Part shown: one piece after another, positions 12,401 through 23,584 of the stretch
Layout: every line of letters begins with the position of its first letter
How positions within the stretch are numbered: the first letter of the stretch is position 1
NCBI GenBank assembly: GCA_037954235.1
Contig: JBBMOA010000018.1
Span: 1,300,001-1,364,000 of the forward strand
Direction of reading: 5' to 3'
Source: Aulostomus chinensis
Lineage: Eukaryota > Chordata > Actinopteri > Syngnathiformes > Aulostomidae
DNA length: 64,000 nucleotides
The notes under the pieces: generated by a model
Databases searched by the model: none
Told to the model about the DNA's origin: nothing
What the model saw: only the letters and a program-made list of their open reading frames with translations
Program-made: the position numbers and the translations under genes

Positions 12401-13295
12401 CTGACGGCACCAGTTTACTCTTGAGGTCACAGGGCAGAAAGACAAACAGATGAGAGCAGACTGAACCAAAACAGAACCACGTCAGTTTAATATCATGAAG
12501 CTCTGGCTGGGAGCGGCTGAGGGGAATTACAACGGGGGTGCTGGAACCCCCAACACCACCTGGTCCGTGTGCTTCAGCGCTGACACGACCAAATCTGCAT
12601 GGAGGTTTGGTTCTGGTCTGCGCTTGTCAGAAACTTGAGGCTCAATGAGGAAGCAGCCGCATGTCTAAATGTGCATCACCACTGCATTTTCATTTTTGAG
12701 AACCAGCCTCCCACTGTGTGAGCTCATAGCAGCGATGTGTGATAAGATCTCAACAATAATGTGGAACCTTGGAGAAATGAGGAATAAGCACTTTTCTCTG
12801 TTTCTTAGCAACATGGTCTCACCGACTGTGCTGAGTTCAGAGAGAGACGAGAGTTTACGTTGTCACTCTCACATCTTCTGGTGAGCGCGACCTAGTTTCA
12901 CTCACATCCTCGCTCGCTGGTCAGTCTCTGAGCCTATCACCCCTCAGCTGCCTCAGTTGGTTCTCACCGGTTGTGCAGGAGAAAATAGCATCAGCAGAAA
13001 GTGTAACCGGCAGCAGAGAAGCGTCAGTTCATCACTTATCCCCATCCACCTACATCTTCAGTAACGCTGCCATCTCAGCTGTCGGAGGGATGCCGTGACG
13101 GCGGCGCAGAGTGGGAAGACGCTCCTCAGCAGCTCCTGCTTGGGTGTCAGTCAGGAATAACAAGCGTCTCTGGAAGACACTCTCAGATTTGCATTTCACT
13201 GTGTAACATCCAGGTTTTTAGAGTTTTCGAGATGTGCTAAACGTGGTTCAGAGGATTTAAGACTCTGTCAAGAAGCTTGTTTTGTTGCAACATAG

Positions 13296-13880
13296 TTAAA
13301 GGAATCATCCCCAGAGAAAGACAACAAGATAGAGACCCAGGCTAGTTAGCTTAGCCCAATGGCTGGTCGTAGGTAGAAGAGCTAGCATCAGCTAGCTCTG
13401 GTCCAGGCTAGTTAGCTTAGCCCAATTGCTGGTCGTAGGTAGAAGAGCTAGCATCAGCTAGCTCTGGTCCAGGCTAGTTAGCTTAGCCCAATGGCTAGTA
13501 GTGGGTGGGAAGTGTTAGCATCAGCTAGCTCAGTTCCAGGTTGCTGGTGTGTCCAGCAGGAACCCTCCTCCTCATCATCATCAGTAGCAGCAGTCGCTCT
13601 TCTAGTCCTCAACAAACCTTTGGTTCTGTTGACCCAAGTTCCAGTGGAGCTTTGGAGGTGCTGCGTCAAATCACTGCACCCAGTCAGGAAAGTAGTTCCG
13701 GCTACGTGTCTGATTCTACCACTACAACGTCTCCTCATGTTAAACTGGTATTCATCACCAAGGTTACCACAACCCTCCTGATATTAATGCAGGCAGAGAC
13801 GGAGCTACGCTAACACTTCCCACCCACTACCAGTCATTGTGCTAAGCTAACTAGCAGTCAACTAGTCTCTGTGGCTATCT
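13296..13880 (+). mobile_element. foldback-type non-autonomous element, copy 1
   Basis: The left side has modules reading GCTAGTTAGCTTAGC then CAATG and a TTAGCATCAGCTAGCTC end. The right side has the same modules inverted (CACTTCCCACCCACTACC, GTGCTAAGCTAACTAGC). The terminal inverted repeats therefore span tens of bases. The left end carries three tandem modules. The ~300-bp core is about 96-97% identical by eye to the core at 42880-43170. No transposase is encoded. The exact ends are uncertain; the outer inverted similarity (AGATAG, AGAGAC) suggests they lie near 13300 and 13880. Confidence 0.65.
13341..13536 (+). repeat. 66-bp tandem repeat (three copies) in the foldback arm
   Basis: Units start at 13341, 13407 and 13473, exactly 66 bases apart. 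Each begins GCTAGTTAGCTTAGCCCAAT and ends in a GCATCAGCTAGCTC motif followed by the CCAG joint. The third has diverged toward the GTGGGTGGGAAGTGTTAGC form found at the other end of the element. Confidence 0.9.
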
Positions 13881-16800
13881 GGCTAAATTAAATCATGAAT
13901 TCAAAAATTATTCACCAATTCATCAATTACAACACATTTCACCTCCTTCTTTCTCACTGACACGGGTGTAGACAGTTTGAGAAATTCCCACCTGCTGAAA
14001 CGGCCCGGGGCCAACTTCAGGCTGTACGGGTCAGAACCAGGTCAAACTGCTGCATAAACAAAGATTCTTCTTCTTTTGTTCTGTTGAAGAAAATGTGTGA
14101 ATGTCGTGCTTTAATAGGCACAGAGCCTCTTTGCTATGAAAGACCTAAAGTGTTAGCAGAAATAATATTAAATGTAAGAAATATCTATTCCCAGGAACGA
14201 CCCATATTTCATCCTTTTTCCCTCTCCAAACGGCATTTATTTGAAGCTCCTGTGTTCTCCATCCCTGCAGGAGGATTTTCTTTTGTTCCCTGTGGAGGAT
14301 GAGGCAGAGAACAGAACCAGCTCATAACCCACCGAAGAGCCAGACAACAGAGATGCAACCAGCTGTGTGGGCTGCGGCGCCTGCCCACTGAGACCCAACC
14401 AGGCGCGCTGCAAACAGTCAGTCGCGATTTAATCTATAGAATCGTGGCCAAGGACTGAAATAGCGCCTTTTATTCATCCGTAACACATCCTGGTTTGACC
14501 AGGTACCCGGCTCATCCACGTCTGTGGTTCAACACCAGGCTGGTGATGAGGAAGATGCTTTGGTACAACAAACACCAGACTTCTCTGTGACCAAAACTGT
14601 GTTTTTGTGCCTGAACCTTCGATGGACTGACACACAGAGAAACACCTGAAAATAATTGTGTCTTTGAAGTAGTTTTTTTGAAGTTATACTTTAATATCGC
14701 AATTATTTTCAGTTTCTCACCGTTGGATGTCTCAAATTCATGAAAATGACTGACAGCCCAATCACCTATAGGAAGTGAGTGCTGTCGAGCAGGACGTGAA
14801 GTTTCAGCACCAACCTTCACACTGAGAGGCGACTTCTTCCTTCACTCTCGTTGGCACAAGTTAAAGGAGACGCAGCGAGAAATACACTAAACTGAATAAT
14901 AGTAATAACAATAATAATAAAAATAATGAGGAACAAAACCTCTCCTCGTTCAAACATATTAGGAAGTACAACCCAGTCCATTGCTGAGGCAGAAAGCTGT
15001 TTGTTGGTTTGTCACATTTCACCGCCTCAGAGGCTTTAATGATGGACTCCACAGACCACAATTTTCTCTGACACATCCTAAAAGATTTCTTGGAAGGGTA
15101 ATAACAGAGAGAGTGATCGAAAAAACTCATGTTTACAAGACAGCAGCCACACCTTCACACCTCCTGGGTGCGGCACTCTTCTCGACAGTTAGGTTCATTT
15201 TACTGCCACTCGTCACAAGCAAACAGCAAAAGTCCTGTCAAATCTGACGGAACAGGAGAGAAAGCGGCGGCACGTCCCGGAGGCCGTACACGTTCCACGG
15301 AACAAACGCTCCGTCATCTTTTCTCCCCTGAAAACTTCTGTTTCAAATGTAAGGATTCTTGATGAGCTACAAAGACGAATGTGGGAGCCTCAGTCGTTCC
15401 TTTTTATCATGCTGAGATGAAACCATGACAGATTTCGACATCTGTAATCTCCATCTGTTAATGAGGAAAGGAAAAGGTTATCAGGAGCAGCAGCAGGAGC
15501 CAGCAAGATGATTAATTCCTACTCATACGCCGTCTGTATTCTGGCAGGCGTATCAATTTGAACCTGCGGCGTTCTGAGGTATTCGGCCTTTCTGTTCGTG
15601 GCATTAGCGCGGTGACAGCAACATCAGCCATCCATTATGGCAGTTATTTATTCAGCCTGCGATGGAGGAAGGTGTCTGGAAAGGGAGGATGGATACATTC
15701 TGTCCTTCAGTGTTTTCAGACGTGCACGTGTGTGTCTGTGTGTGTCTTTTTAAATGGAGCCGGCCCAAAAAAAACATGCCGCAAGTTGCATCAATCACAG
15801 ATCATCCAAAGTCCTCTGAGTTACGTAACAGCAGTGCATTCCAGGTAGGATCCCAGCCAGCCTGAAGCTGCCGCCGCGCGTCTTACAGCAAATACTCCAC
15901 GTCGAGCAGACCAAAATATCTGGTGTGTATTTGCATGAATATTAGCCGCCACATCTGATCAGCGAGCTGCTGACTGTGCAGTTCATGCCGCCTCACTTCG
16001 GTCCCTCCTCTCCCGTGTTGAAACATTTCATGACCTGTGTCACCGTGACCTGTTAGCTCAGAGTCTTAGCTCCTGTTTATTCATCGGCCTCCTCATTAGG
16101 GATCTGTTTCCTTGAGGGGAGGCCGGGTGGGGGGTGCGATGTGGGCAGAGAGGTCAGGCACCTCACACTCTGGGCTTTTCTCAGAACAGCAGCTTCAAAC
16201 TTCACCCTGCATCGATCGGTGTCGTTGTGGCGTGGCGGGGTCCTCTTCCTCTCTTTTACTCTGGCGGGCTGCATGTCACCCAGATCCCAGTCAAGAACCC
16301 TCACCGCACAATCATTCCAGTTGCTGAATAATACAAAGCAAACAGTGACCTACTTTTCAAGATGGAACAAGCTAGTCTGAAGACCCGGCGGGAGATCCAG
16401 AGTGGAGGTGGAGCGAAGGAGGAGTGGAGGCGGCTCAGGAGGCGGGGCCAGAGACGATTGACGGGTGTAGGCATTGGTTTGTGTTAAGATTTACGAGGGA
16501 AGAGGCGTGTCTGTGCTGTAGCAAGCATGGTCGGCCATGTGAACTCTGGAGTCCGGTCCAGGTGGCCTGACCGCAGCTTCCAGTGCCCTGCAAATGTGAT
16601 TAAACAGGCAGGCACAAGAATACTGCAGCGGCCCCTCTCCTGGAGGCCTCCCTGCACAAGGAATGCAGCTCACAGAACCGGGCCTCACACATGTGTCACA
16701 CCATCCATCCGCCAATGTACACTCGCCCGCCCGCTCAGCCCGGCTGCATTCCTTTGTTTACACTCTATTTATCTGACTTGGAGCTGCAGCGACGCACTTG

Positions 16801-17216
16801 TCGCTAAGGGGAGAATTCCAGAGGAGACCCCCCCCCCCCCCCAACGTCTCACGTCCAATTAAATGATTAATGCAGGTCCATCAGGGTCAGTTATTTTTTA
16901 ATGGGTGTGATTAATTAGTTCTCCAACACCTCAACACACATTTAGTCTTCAGACATTTGGAAATCTTGACTAAATCCTTCTGTGTTGCTGCAGCGACCGC
17001 TGCTGAAAAGGAGACACCACAGTCGGAGTCTGCCCTCCGAAGCCCTCAGAGCTCCTACCTCAGCACCCGGCGCTGCGGCGGTCAGGCCTGGTAAAATGAA
17101 CTGGCTTAGCTGAACATACGCGTCTCTCGTTTCATCGTCCCATTTTCAAGTTACGTTATAAATAAGTAAATAAATACCGGCAGAAAGGACTTTGTTTTAC
17201 AACAGCAACTAAAATC
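13881..17216. other. intergenic; no gene recognised
   Basis: No coding evidence. An AAT-rich run lies near 14897-14925 and a C-run near 16829-16842. The 15540-15990 part has balanced composition, an octamer (ATTTGCAT) and a perfect D-box, which is compatible with a regulatory element upstream of hlf. Confidence 0.5.
15820..15829. promoter_or_regulatory. perfect palindromic D-box (PAR-bZIP site)
   Basis: GTTACGTAAC is the symmetric high-affinity type of site for PAR-bZIP factors. It lies 14 kb upstream of hlf, in sequence without obvious repeats. Function is inferred from motif only. Confidence 0.3.
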
Positions 17217-17646
17217 CCCTACTTGCTTACTTCCTGTTGGACTACAAAAATACTTCATCCCTGACACAACGTCCTGTAGGACTACAAAACCACCTCATCT
17301 CTGACATGCTAACTTCCTGTAGGACTACAACACCATCTCATCTCTGACATGCTAATTTCCTGTTGGACTACAAAACCACCTCATCTCTGACATGCTAACT
17401 TCCTGTTGGACTACAACACCACCTCATCTCTGACATGCTAACTTCCTGTTGGTCTACAACACCACCTCATCTCTGACATGCTAACTTCCTGTTGGTCTAC
17501 AACACCACCTCATCTCTGACATGCTAACTTCCTGTTGGACTACAACACCACCTCATCTCTGACATGCTAACTTCCTGTTGGACTACAAAACCACCTCATC
17601 TCTGACATGCTAACTTCCTGTTGGACTACAACACCACCTCATCTCC
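17217..17646 (+). repeat. 43-bp minisatellite
   Basis: About nine to ten copies of a 43-base unit that contains ACTTCCTGTTGGACTACAA, a CCACCTCATCTCTGACATG segment and CTA. Central units are almost identical, while the first is diverged. 43 is not a multiple of three and all frames are interrupted, so it is not coding. Confidence 0.93.
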
Positions 17647-19360
17647 AGGGATTCTCTTTGGTAACATTTCTTCAGCTGAGGCTCTGCAGGACAGGAGAGT
17701 CTCGTAGGCTACACTTTGTGAAGCTCCTCCAGAGAGATTGGGATTAAACGCTTATGGATCCGATTGGAAGGAACTGTACGGGTGTCAGTTCCCTCACAGG
17801 ATGGTTGGCGGCGCTTTGTGATGACTTCCTCCCAGTTGAACTTTTTGCATCACAAATCCAAATTCGTTATCAAGCAGCATCGCTGCTGGAGTGACAACTC
17901 ACCAAGTACAGAGAAATCCTAGTTTGTCGTCTGCAGATATGCGTTGTTCTTACTTCGACCCTGTGAATAGGTTCAAATATTCATCTCACTTCAACAAACC
18001 CATGCAGAGGTTCAGGCCATGTAACTCGCGTTCACGGACTTTTCTCAGAAGCTTTCCAGACGTTTCTCCGTTCATATGACACGGACTCTTCATTTCATCG
18101 GCGGGGAGCTGAAGTCAAAGCTGCGATACTCTCTTGCTGTTTTGTAACATCCAACTCAAGAACAGTGCAGTTGCATCATTGAGACCCTGACACATGTCGC
18201 AGAACAGGAATCGGTTAGAAAAGTGGAACGCTAGGAGAGGATGTAAGATGCGGCATCATCCACATCAGGCTGCATCACTGAGGCGGTGAGTGCAGGAGCC
18301 ACAGGTGAGTCTCCCACCTGACAGCACCAGCAGCCTCTGATGTAATGAACGGTTTTACCATTAGAGAGTCGCTTGCTGCAGCGAACCCAGCACAGCAGTT
18401 ATATCATGATGTGAAGTAAGCATTACAAAATACAAACGTGGCGTGAGATGTGATCGCCCTGGCAACAGGAAGGAGCGCTCTATAGAACAGCCGAGTTCTC
18501 TCACACCCAGACCCAGTAGAACAAATGACTGTGGAAGGAATTAAAACACTGAGGGTCCAGCTGAACTCTACATTGATCCTGTTTGTGTGTTGGACATCAG
18601 TGGAACCACAGACAGCAAAGGGAGGGAGACATATTTGTTTCTTGTGTCTTCCTGGTCTATTGTGGTTGTTACGAGTCACCGTGGTCTCGACCTGGTGAAC
18701 CTCGCGTCCCTGCATCCAGCACGGCCTCCTGTGGTCAGAGAGTCCAGGAGCGGGTCCCCCGTGGCCCCCGTGCTCACGTCTTGTTCAGCTTGGTCACCTT
18801 GCTCCTCTCCAACAGAAAGTCAAGGACCCGCTGACACAGGGACCCCCCTCGGGTGCTGAAAACTGAACCTTTGTATGGAGGCGTCTCACTGCTGGACATC
18901 GACAGATTTGTTAGTTTTATTTGAATTCATCCAGGTTCGGTTTTTGGTGAGAAACCAAGCAGCTGACAACTCTGTTAAAACTGATGTTATACTCTCGTTT
19001 GTGTCAGACTCAGTCAAAAAATAAATCTGAATCTAAAAATAACAAAAAGGTCATTCGAAGTTGCAGTTTTCTTCCCCCACAATGGGAGAAGTACCCCAGG
19101 GTTAGGATGTAGGGTAAAGCCCATTCCCACCCAAGTGGGAAAGCACGGGCCATCCTGGAGGCTGGGTTAAAAAAAAGACTGTAACAGTCTGTAACACAAG
19201 GCTGGACCACGCCGTGAAGTTTCGGCCTCTGTAGGCCTTCCTCCGGCGGAGCCAGAGGCACCAGTCAGGGGGTCTTCACACTTGAATCCCTTTGACTTTC
19301 TGTTTGAACTTTTTCTTTTCCTCCTACTTTCCCATTTCCTTACCTCCCCGTCCATTTAAC
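17647..19360. other. intergenic; no gene recognised
   Basis: No supported gene. It contains the first copy of a 72-75-bp duplicated element (18394-18468), listed separately. Confidence 0.5.
18394..18468 (+). repeat. dispersed direct repeat, copy 1
   Basis: It starts AGCAGTTATATCATG, contains GTGAAGTAAGCATTACAAAA and ends CCTGGCAACAG. A diverged second copy lies at 20866-20937 in the same orientation, about 2.4 kb away. Confidence 0.8.
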
Positions 19361-19430
19361 TTTTACTAAACTTTGCTTTTATATATTTGCCTGACTTTTT
19401 TTTTAGTTCCAAATTCCTTTTATATCCTTA

Positions 19431-19770
19431 GTGGCGGCCCGGTGGAGCAGTGGTCCTCCCTGTGGCCCCCATCAAGAAGGTTGTGGGTGGAGCCCCGGCT
19501 GCAGCACGGGGTCTTTCTGGGTGAGTCTCCATGTTCTCCCTGTTCCTGCTGGGTTCTCTCTGGTACTCCAGCTTCCTCCACAGTCCAAAGACATCAAGAG
19601 GGACCAGGTTAATCCAGACTCTAAATTGACCGTAGGCGTGGCTGGGAGAGCCAATGGTTGTCTGTCTCTATGTGTTGGCCCTGCCATGGACTGGTGACCT
19701 GTCCAGGGGGAAGGCTGCTGGGATAGGCTCCACCCCCACCACCCTCAACAGGAGAAGAGGGAGAACATGG
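19431..19770 (+). mobile_element. tRNA-derived SINE, copy A (GTAGGCGTGGCTGGG subfamily)
   Basis: The head reads GGCGGCCCGGTGGAGCAGTGG, followed by AAGAAGGTTGTGGGTGG (a decayed B-box), CTCCACAGTCCAAAGACATC, GACTCTAAATTGACCGTAGG and the tail GGGATAGGCTCCACCCCC. It then runs into a large GATG satellite. A near-identical inverted copy lies at 39277-39669 and a shortened one at 59181-59490. Confidence 0.8.
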
Positions 19771-20311
19771 AGGGATGATGGATGGATGATGGATGATGGG
19801 TGGAGGGATGGATGATGGGTGGAGGGATGGATGATGGATGGAGGGATGGATGATGGGTGGAGGGATGGATGGATGATGGATGGAGGGATGGATGATGGAT
19901 GGAGGGATGGATGATGGGTGGAGGGATGGATGGAGGGATGGATGATGGATGGAGGGATGGATGGATGATGGATGGAGGGATGGATGGAGGGATGGATGAT
20001 GGATGGATGGAGGGATGGATGATGGATGGAGGGATGGATGATGGATGGAGGGATGGATGGATGATGGATGGAGGGATGGATGGAGGGATGGATGATGGAT
20101 GGAGGGATGGATGGATGATGAATGGATGGAGGGATGGATGATGGATGGAGGGATGGATGATGGATGGAGGGATGGATGGATGATGGATGGAGGGATGGAT
20201 GGATGATGAATGGATGGAGGGATGGATGATGGATGGAGGGATGGATGATGGATGGAGGGATGGATGGATGATGGATGGAGGGATGGATGATGGGTGGAGG
20301 GATGGATGGAT
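19763..20311 (+). repeat. GATG-type satellite grown from the SINE tail
   Basis: About 550 bases built from GATGGATGATGGATGGAGG variants with higher-order periodicity. It begins at the 3' end of SINE copy A and looks like expansion of that tail. Open frames rich in Met, Asp, Gly and Trp across it are artefacts. Confidence 0.95.
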
Positions 20312-20558
20312 CCTTTTACTGTACTTTGCTTTTATATTTCTTATTAATTTAACTCATTCTTTTAATATATACTCCCTTTGTCTAATTGTGCTGCCTCGTC
20401 AATGTTTTCCTCGTCAGGCTGCTGCGTGCCAACATTTGTGACGCCGCTGTTAGAGCACGCTGATCACGTGACACAAACGATGACATCAGCATCTGTACCG
20501 CTGAACCCCTGAACCTGCTTGGACACATTTGAAGCAATGAACCTGATTTAAACATGAC

Positions 20559-20607
20559 AGGAGGGAAGTAACAGTACAACAAATATTTGTACTGTTACTT
20601 CCCTCCT
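20559..20607. repeat. perfect 19-bp inverted repeat with 11-nt loop
   Basis: The left arm AGGAGGGAAGTAACAGTAC (20559-20577) is exactly complementary to 20589-20607, with loop AACAAATATTT. It is a short DNA foldback, probably of template-switch origin. A structured RNA is possible but unsupported. Confidence 0.9.
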
Positions 20608-20865
20608 CTGTAAGCAGAACACCTGAGCGTCCTCACGCAGGGTTCGCTGACCTCGTCACCGTCTCCCTGCCCTGATTTGGTGTTTAGTAAAACAAAATGA
20701 GGAGAGTGGCGACGTTTTTCTGATGACACACGCCGAGCCAACGGGGATCATCCAGGAGTTCAATTTGCTCCCTCATCGGAGCCTCTCCCTCGCCGGCCTG
20801 ACCAGCCTCCAGGGCGACACCAGCTGGGAAGTGTGTTCCTGGAGCTCGGCTACAACTTGTACAAG

Positions 20866-20937
20866 AGCAGTTATATCACGTTGTGAAGTAAGCATTACAA
20901 AATGGAAATGTGGCCTGAGACGTGGTCCTGGCAACAG
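20866..20937 (+). repeat. dispersed direct repeat, copy 2
   Basis: It starts AGCAGTTATATCACG, contains GTGAAGTAAGCATTACAAAA and ends CCTGGCAACAG. It is the partner of 18394-18468, with several substitutions and a 3-base length difference. Confidence 0.8.
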
Positions 20938-21362
20938 CACCTGATGATGACAAGGATGATGTGAGGAAGCGCATCAGCTCCATCAGAGACCAAGTCTGAT
21001 GAGGACGATGCCTGATTGAAACACGTTATGTATGTGAGCACGCTCACAAGTGCAACGCTGCCACGAGACGCTGCAGCGTGACACCAGTCTGGTTTCCTTG
21101 GGAACTGAGTCCAGGTTTTCCATCTCCGAGTTGGAAATGAGTGACACCGACCAATTAAAAGCCGGGAGGGCCTCACATGTGGCCTTGCCGATTCTGTTTG
21201 AGAGGCTTTTGAGTTGCTTTGAGGATGCAGTCACAGAGAAAGGAGAGCAGAGAGATCATCCCGTCCTCCTCCTCATTTCCTTGAATTCCTCTTCAATGTC
21301 CTTCAGCAGCAGCTGGGTGTTATTCCAGCGCGGCAGATTTCTCTGCAGGGTGCAGATCTCGG

Positions 21363-21610
21363 GGGGCCGTGTGGCTCAGAGGTAGAGTGGCCGTCAGGCA
21401 ACCGAAGGGTCGCTGGTTCGATCCCCACTTCCCCTGGTGACCGTGTCCAAGTGCCCTTGAGCAAGATACTGAACCCCTGATTGCTCCTGATGGCCCTGTG
21501 ACGGACTGGTGACCCGTCCAGGGTGAACCCGCCTCTCAGCCAGTGTCAGCTTGGATAGGCTCCACCCCCCCCCGAAACCTTTAACGAATAAGTGGTACAG
21601 GAAACGATGG
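21363..21610 (+). mobile_element. tRNA-derived SINE with a different head, copy B
   Basis: The head GTGTGGCTCAGAGGTAGAGT resembles a tRNA A-box region, and CTGGTTCGATCCCC is a good B-box. TGCCCTTGAGCAAGATACTG follows. The 3' part (GACCCGTCCAGGGTGAACCC, GGATAGGCTCCACCCCC, GAATAAGTGGTACAGGAAA) is the same tail as the other SINEs here. This is not a functional tRNA gene because the acceptor stem and 3' half do not fold. Confidence 0.8.
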
Positions 21611-23141
21611 GTTCAATTCTCCCGCCAAACCTGCACTCCTGCCACTTCCTGATGGCGGCGCTTTGACACCGCCCCCAACAACTGCATGAATTCACGTCAC
21701 TTCCAGTAAAATTTGGGAAGCAGCTGAAACACAGAGACGCGTGACGCCATTTTAGTTACGATTGCATCTTGGAAAAGCATCAGAAACGAGCCGATGAGGA
21801 CGGAGAGGGGTTTGACCCCCCGGCGTGATGAATGTTCCTCTTGAGGTCTCTCTCCAAAGGCGGATTCGTCGTTGTTGGACGGAAAATAACGTCTCTGTGC
21901 CTCCATTGCGGACGAGAACCAGTGAAACTTGGAAAATGATGCCAAGCAGAACTGTAAAAATTCTGATGCCCAAATGAACTTTATTTTCTGAGCCAGATCC
22001 TCTGTGACTAAAGACAAAAATCCAAAGCTTAAAAAAATGTCCTCTTGAGTGCGAGAACGTGACGCAAACAGGAAGAGAGAACGTCACTCTGATGACACGG
22101 AGATTCCAGCGGGTTCTGGGGCAGCGCGGAGGCTTGGTGAGGTCATGCCATCAGCTTTGAATGTTATGAAATGAATATCTGGCTTCATTCAGCGGAACTC
22201 AGTGTCTCTTTGTTTCTTTTGTAAGCAACAGGGAAGAAAAGCAAGATGAACCGAACAGGGCTGCTCGCCGTCCTCGCCACTCCCACGCTGCTGCGAGAAA
22301 CTTCCACTCCGATCATCGTCCAACGGCCAGATTAGTGTCGTTCATTCGTGAAAATACCACGCTGTTATGATCAAAACAGAGTTTCTCCTCAAGGCTGCAA
22401 CAGTCGATACTGACGACCACGTGTACAACAGGAAATGACAGCAGGATTACTGCTGCTGTTGTTGTACTTGTACTGCTTGTGTTGCATCGTCCAGGGGAGG
22501 AGGCAGTATTGTTGACTTGTAGGGGATCAGCCCCGCACCAAATCACTCAGGTCACCGAACAACAAACGCTAAGATTCCACAACAACAGACCAGGAGGAGG
22601 CTCCTGAACGTGTCCGTGTCCACAAACGGCCTGTGAACACTCAGACGGCGGCGGGAGCTGAAGCTCGCCACTGAGCCGCGTGCGTTCCTCACTCACCAAC
22701 TTTGTGTTTTATGTTTTCTAGAATCATTATTAGCAGCCAACATGGCCGAGCCACAGCCTCAGTTTCTCTCTGGGGAACAACTGCTCCTTCACAGTCCCAC
22801 AGACGTGTGATTGTGGAGCGGGGTGGGGGGGGGGGGTGTCTCTGATCTCAGTCCAACAGGATTTCATGTGATGTTTTCAGACCACTTGATGACCCGAAGG
22901 CACCACTTCATGGCGGCCCTCCACCCACTGGAGCGAGCAGAAGCCAGCCGCACGTCCCAACTCATCCACGGAGAGACGAGGTCAGAGACAAGAGGCGGAG
23001 CACTACTACTTCACGTCACATGTTTTTCGCGTGTAAAAATGAGCTGTGTTGCTCAGAGCCTCTCGAGAGCTCTCAGCATCCAGAGAGCTTCAGTGGGAGG
23101 CAGAAGCGTCAGGGGCTCCGACCCAGGCCGTCGTGGAGCAG

Positions 23142-23159
23142 CTGTTACCCGGGTAACAG
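23142..23159. promoter_or_regulatory. palindromic RFX X-box motif
   Basis: CTGTTACCCGGGTAACAG is a perfect 18-bp palindrome. Its core GTTACC-CG-GGTAAC matches both half-sites of the X-box. It is a motif only; no adjacent gene start is seen. Confidence 0.3.
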
Positions 23160-23521
23160 TCTCCACAGGCAGGACCAGCACTCGTCGCTGGCAACAAATG
23201 CCTACACAGAGCAGAGCATCGATCCTCGCCACTCAGCCTGCCCACGTCTCTCCCCGCCGCTCTGCTCTCCCCTTCTCATCCCTCCATCCTCTCTACCCGT
23301 GGATGTAAGAGGCTGAGCCAACACAAAAACCCATCCGGTCCCACACAGGTGGTGCCGGTGCTCTGCAGCTCTGAACTCTGCTCCGTGGTGCACTCGTGGC
23401 TCTGCTGCTGCGGTGCGTGAATACATCATGTTTTGCTCTGCACTGCCATCAAGTGGTCAGCAGGGGGGATGCAGGAAGAATAAAGTGCCGGTTTTTCTTC
23501 TATTTTGTACTTCAGTTAGTA

Positions 23522-23584
23522 AGTTAGTTATTAGTTCAATGAGTTAGTTAGTTATTAGTTCAATGAGTTAGTTAGTTATTAGTT
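23522..23584 (+). repeat. 24-bp tandem repeat
   Basis: Units read AGTTAGTTAGTTATTAGTTC plus AATG, about 2.6 copies. Confidence 0.85.

Larger units (their letters stand above)
2101..13295. other. intergenic, upstream of hlf; no gene recognised
   Basis: About 11 kb on the 5' side of hlf. All open frames are short, have no recognisable protein and lack flanking splice context. Contents include a GGC repeat at 5427-5447, a solo-LTR-like repeat at 6713-7076, CA/GT runs at 10496-10522 and 10862-10917, and a 15-bp tandem repeat at 12346-12400. Part of this could be hlf regulatory DNA or 5' untranslated exons, which I cannot detect. Confidence 0.6.
20312..21362. other. intergenic; no gene recognised
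   Basis: It holds the second copy of the 72-75-bp duplicated element and a perfect foldback hairpin (20559-20607). No coding evidence. Confidence 0.5.

Noticed and set aside
19899..20441. Met/Asp/Gly/Trp-rich open frames
   Set aside because: Simple translation of the GATG satellite.
21363..21440. Possible tRNA gene
   Set aside because: Only A- and B-box-like parts are present; the sequence continues into a SINE body and has no complete cloverleaf.
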